Positions 6,636-9,388 of a stretch of 9,388 nt of DNA are shown here, piece after piece. The DNA lies in NCBI GenBank assembly GCA_025454565.1, contig JALOOE010000042.1, positions 1 to 9,388 of the forward strand, read 5' to 3'. Made by a program: the position numbers and the translations under genes. The stretch is from Anaerolineae bacterium. Its GTDB lineage: Bacteria > Chloroflexota > Anaerolineae > CG2-30-64-16. The first letter of the stretch is position 1, and every line of letters begins with the position of its first letter. Below the pieces are notes generated by a model. It was not told the DNA's origin, made no database searches, and was given only the letters and a program-made list of their open reading frames with translations.

Positions 6636-6971
6636 ATGAATAGTCTTTCCTCAAAGCGTCGCTCCATTATCTGCTCCGAAGTGCCCGCTTCGGAAGCGGC
6701 ACCCGGTTCCCACCGAACGGGGGGCATGGGCAGAATTGAATTGAACGAACTGGTCGGCATTTTGTTTATTCTAGCGCTTGCGGCGACGGTGCGCTTTCTC
6801 AACCTTGGCGATGCCGCACTGTGGCTGGACGAGCTAGCGACGGTGAGAATTGCCCAACAGCCCTGGGACATTCTCTGGATCACGGCCTATGATCCAACCC
6901 CGCCGGTTTTCTATACTAGCGGAGTCCCTGAATCTATACTAGCGGAATTGTCCAGACTTAACTGCCCGTAG
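6636..6971 (+). pseudogene. Truncated GT39 (ArnT/PMT-like) membrane glycosyltransferase, N-terminal part only
   Basis: The frame encodes one hydrophobic helix (LVGILFILALAATVRF) followed by LNLGDAALWLDELATVR and an Ile-Thr-Ala-Tyr-Asp-Pro-Thr-Pro-Pro-Val-Phe-Tyr segment. This is the standard N-terminus of GT39/ArnT-type GT-C enzymes, which use polyprenyl-phosphate sugars at the outer membrane face. The Asp-Glu pair (6828-6833) is the expected catalytic site in the first periplasmic loop. Homology stops at the Tyr codon 6912-6914, where a direct repeat begins; 18 unrelated residues follow to the TAG at 6969-6971. A full enzyme would have many more helices and several hundred residues. ATG 6636 is the first start; ATG 6726, just before the helix, fits the family better. 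It begins nine bases after the isomerase remnant and probably shared its operon. Confidence 0.75.
6910..6946 (+). repeat. 14-base direct repeat at the GT39 truncation point
   Basis: TCTATACTAGCGGA occurs at 6910-6923 and again at 6933-6946, separated by nine bases (23-base period). The last seven bases, TAGCGGA, occur a third time at 6969-6975. The first copy begins exactly where GT39 homology ends, and the third lies in the ribosome-binding region of the next gene. The array may be the footprint of a lost mobile element or the joint of a recombination event. I do not recognise it as a known insertion-sequence end. Confidence 0.7.
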
Positions 6972-6983
6972 CGGAGATAAAGG

Positions 6984-7934
6984 TTGCGAATATTTGCCTA
7001 TTGGGACAAGCCGCGCAGTATCCCAGCCTACCTGCAGCTTTGTCTTGCCACCTGGCAGGTCCAGGGGGGTATCGACGGGGTTTGCCTGGTTAGTGACGCA
7101 AACCTGCATAACTGGATAGCCGAAGACACGCTGGATATTGAGGCGCTTCAACAGTACCCCGTTGCCCAGCGCAAAGACGCCATCGAGGTGGCAATCCTGG
7201 CCCGTTACGGTGGGCTGTTTCTTGATGTGGACACCATTTGCACAGCACCCCCCCTGGGCATCCGGCAGGCTCTGGCCGATTCGGAACTGGTGCTTTATGG
7301 ATTTCATCTAGCCGTTGTCGGTGCACAACCCAATTCTCAACTGGCGAGGCGCTGGCTGGTGTTGTTGCAACAGGCCCTTGGCCTACCCAGGGAACATCTG
7401 ATTCGCGCCAGCGGTTCAAGCTACTTCATGTTGGGAAACTACACCTTTGAACTGCTACGGGACGAACTTGCCACGGGAAGGCCCGCCGTAGCCGGTGAAT
7501 CATATAGCAGGGCAATCAAGCTGATCAGGAAAGTTCGTAGACACTGGATGCTGAAAACCAGAGGCCACAAATTTATTTGGCAACTGGATCCTGGCGATAG
7601 CGGTTTTATCTGTGAATCCCATCACCGGAAAAAGGCCGGGCTGAGTGCACGGCAGCGCTATGAAGATTTCTGGTTCAACAAACAACTGCCCATAAGCGCC
7701 GCGTCATCCCGGGCCGGGGCACTGATTGGCTTGCATCACAGCTGGACACCGGCAAGTTACTCGGCGATGGGGTTTGAGGAGTTGGCGCAGGATCAATCCC
7801 TGCTCTCTCGTTATTTAAGGTACCTGCTTTTGAATGTGGACCTGTCAGCCCTGGATATTTTTAAAGAGTTTAACCGTCAATCCTCCACCCGTGGCGAAGA
7901 GCCAGATTCCTTCAATTTCCTCCAAAGTCCTTGA
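6984..7934 (+). CDS. DxD sugar transferase, capsular polysaccharide synthesis type
   Basis: This 316-residue protein resembles GT-A enzymes of the Gly_transf_sug/Caps_synth kind, which add a sugar to surface polysaccharides in the cytoplasm. It starts RIFAYWDKPRSIPAYLQLC, typical of the group. The core motif QRKDAIEVAILARYGG leads to LFLDVDT, where Asp81 and Asp83 form the DxD metal site and Arg63/Asp65 precede it in the usual arrangement. GLHHSWTPASY near residues 249-259 matches the late His/Trp motif. All key residues are present. The start is TTG 6984: homology begins at the next residue and GGAG at 6973-6976 is spaced seven bases away. GC content and codon choice are clearly lower than in the genes before 6120, so it probably has a different origin. 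It faces the following membrane gene convergently. Confidence 0.82.
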   Translation: MRIFAYWDKPRSIPAYLQLCLATWQVQGGIDGVCLVSDANLHNWIAEDTLDIEALQQYPVAQRKDAIEVAILARYGGLFLDVDTICTAPPLGIRQALADSELVLYGFHLAVVGAQPNSQLARRWLVLLQQALGLPREHLIRASGSSYFMLGNYTFELLRDELATGRPAVAGESYSRAIKLIRKVRRHWMLKTRGHKFIWQLDPGDSGFICESHHRKKAGLSARQRYEDFWFNKQLPISAASSRAGALIGLHHSWTPASYSAMGFEELAQDQSLLSRYLRYLLLNVDLSALDIFKEFNRQSSTRGEEPDSFNFLQSP

Positions 7935-8044
7935 TAAAACCTGGCGGCTCTTTGCAATAGACCAGGCGGATACACATGGCGCCCGGATTACCGTCTCATC
8001 CCGACCGGGCACGGAACAAAGGATAGCTCATTCTGGGTATATAA

Positions 8045-9388
8045 TTACACGGGGCCTGACAGGCGATCCCGCCCTTGCTCTGTATTATTACTAAGATGTC
8101 GGTAAAGGATAAGGGCTAAAAATAAAAAGGCAGGAGCAAGCTGAAGGGTAATGCGACCTACTGCCGTATGTCGAATAGCCCCGCCTGAAAATTTGGTAAA
8201 CAGGAATAGAGTCACTAAAAGAACGCCTGCCGTGGCTAAAACCATGGCCAAAGAAAACAACTCATTAGGCCAGCGTCTACCGTTCAGGGAACTGTCAAAG
8301 ACCTGTGCGAGCAACAGGGTGGCTACCAGCCAGAAGAGCAAATGCCAGTTGGAAAAAACAAATAAACTTTGCAGCAGGGGGAGCAGGGCGTCAGGCCGAT
8401 AGTGCAGGTTGAGCCTTGCAAGGGTATGTCCCGCTACCTTCACTTCCGGGGGGAGAAATGCCAAGATCATCGTTACGGCCAATAACCCCAGCACGGCCGT
8501 TAGCCAAAACCAACGACGGGGCAAGAACAAGGCGGCTAGGCCAGGTATTAATGCAAGCAACCAGAACAGGCCTTCATTCTTGATCAACAGGCAAGAAAGA
8601 CCAAAGACCAACGCCAGTGTTCCCTGCCAAGCTTCCCGAGTGCGACTCCACTGATAGAAGGCCATCACTGTCGCCAGGTAGAAAACGCTCATGAAGACAT
8701 CGGCATAGCCTGCGAGGGCCACCTGCAGGTTTAGGATTGGCAAGCTGAGCAAGAGGTAGGCAAAAAACACGGCGGCCAGCGGTCCAACCCCGGCTAGGCG
8801 TGCCTGACCGAAAAAGGCAAGACCGCCCGCCAGGGCCAACAAGGGCCAGGGCAGATTCATCAAGGCATCGTCCCAGCGTCCCAGGATCAGATTCATCCAG
8901 GTCTGCAACAGGGAGGTCATGATCGGATAGTCGGGATGGTTGTCGGTAAAGACCCCCTCGCCGCGCAATGCCAGCCATTGATCGTAATCCACGAACGGCA
9001 GGATAGCCTGGGCATCGGTCCAGACCCGGGCTTTGGTTGCCCAGTGCATGAAGGCATCCCAGGGGTAGAGGGGCCGCCAATACACCTCCAGCCAGAAGCC
9101 GCCCAGGCGGAAGGCCACCAAGCCGAGCAGAACAGCGGCCAGGGTTTTCTGCCACAGGGGTAACTCAAGGTAGGTCTTGCTCAGCCAGACTCCGCCCAAT
9201 GGTTGCCGACTGCGGTAGGCCAGCAACACACCGAGCGCGATCAGGGGCAAGACCAGGCTGAGCAGATTGACGAGATCGAGGCTGAAGCCGACTGCGTTCA
9301 GACCGCGCATCAGCAGCGTCACAACCAACACGCCGGCCAGGTAACCGTAACCCAGCACCAGGGCCCGACGACCCACTTCAAGGCTCGG
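8045..9388 (-). CDS. Polytopic GT-C-like membrane protein (probable glycosyltransferase), possibly partial
   Basis: The minus-strand frame runs from the right edge to TAA at 8045-8047, with about 12 hydrophobic segments over some 443 residues counted from GTG 9376. Between helices three and four a large loop contains LYPWDAFMHWATKARVW, then DNHPDYPIMTSLLQTW. Later come GYADVFMSVFY and LLIKNEGLFW. This set of motifs (Trp-Asp-Ala in the first big loop, His-Pro-x-Tyr-Pro, Gly-Tyr-Ala-Asp, Lys-Asn-Glu-Gly) is typical of bacterial GT-C-fold, GT39-like proteins in polysaccharide loci. These are thought to transfer sugars from polyprenyl-phosphate carriers outside the inner membrane. The reading frame stays open past GTG 9376 to the window edge (Pro-Ser-Leu-Glu before it) and no ribosome site is visible there, so the true start may lie outside. 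The substrate is unknown. Confidence 0.75.
   Translation of the reverse strand, partial: PSLEVGRRALVLGYGYLAGVLVVTLLMRGLNAVGFSLDLVNLLSLVLPLIALGVLLAYRSRQPLGGVWLSKTYLELPLWQKTLAAVLLGLVAFRLGGFWLEVYWRPLYPWDAFMHWATKARVWTDAQAILPFVDYDQWLALRGEGVFTDNHPDYPIMTSLLQTWMNLILGRWDDALMNLPWPLLALAGGLAFFGQARLAGVGPLAAVFFAYLLLSLPILNLQVALAGYADVFMSVFYLATVMAFYQWSRTREAWQGTLALVFGLSCLLIKNEGLFWLLALIPGLAALFLPRRWFWLTAVLGLLAVTMILAFLPPEVKVAGHTLARLNLHYRPDALLPLLQSLFVFSNWHLLFWLVATLLLAQVFDSSLNGRRWPNELFSLAMVLATAGVLLVTLFLFTKFSGGAIRHTAVGRITLQLAPAFLFLALILYRHLSNNTEQGRDRLSGPV

Noticed and set aside
6141..6971. A single 276-residue protein covering the whole scar region
   Set aside because: Its first two thirds are antisense to the recombinase relic and out of frame with the isomerase relic. 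Only the last part, from 6636, has a recognisable family.
7981..8010. GCCCGG/CCGGGC inverted repeat in the convergent gap as a bidirectional terminator
   Set aside because: The loop is 18 bases, the stem short, and there is no T-run on either strand. A terminator is expected here but this one is not convincing.

Overview
The left two thirds (about 1-6120) is very GC-rich, with mostly G or C in third codon positions and a dense run of plus-strand genes. This fits a high-GC proteobacterium. A gammaproteobacterium such as a member of Chromatiales is a guess from composition and gene style, not from a marker gene. The window looks like an accessory glycan or secondary-metabolite locus made of at least two blocks of different history.

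Block A (1-6119) appears to be one operon-like unit on the plus strand. It holds the tail of a probable glycosyltransferase, a GT4-type glycosyltransferase (183-1358), a fused membrane-plus-ATPase ABC exporter (1352-3199), a PAPS-type sulfotransferase (3196-3996), a gap with a possible 37-residue peptide ORF, a GT-A-like protein with a DDD motif (4129-5043), and a member of the uncharacterised nucleotidyltransferase family (NTP_transf_5-like, 5040-6119) that seems to have lost its catalytic residues. Four of the five gene junctions overlap by 4-7 bases, which suggests translational coupling. Together the genes would glycosylate, sulfate and export a product. The exporter's sequence style resembles peptide exporters, so a modified peptide is possible, but a glycolipid or oligosaccharide is equally open. 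No precursor or core biosynthetic enzyme is firmly visible.

Block B (6120-6983) is a genomic scar with no intact gene. It contains a decayed C-terminal piece of a tyrosine recombinase on the minus strand, a C-terminal piece of a sugar phosphate isomerase/epimerase-like protein on the plus strand, and the first part of a GT39-type membrane glycosyltransferase. That last gene is cut off where a 14-base direct repeat begins. The isomerase and GT39 pieces look like neighbours from another polysaccharide cluster, clipped at both ends.

Block C (6984-9388) has visibly lower GC and different codon use. It carries a DxD sugar transferase of the capsular-synthesis type (6984-7934, plus) and, convergent to it, a polytopic GT-C-like membrane protein (8045 to the right edge, minus). 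The window therefore reads as surface-glycan or metabolite genes repeatedly reshuffled by recombination. No rRNA, tRNA, CRISPR array or intact insertion sequence was seen.
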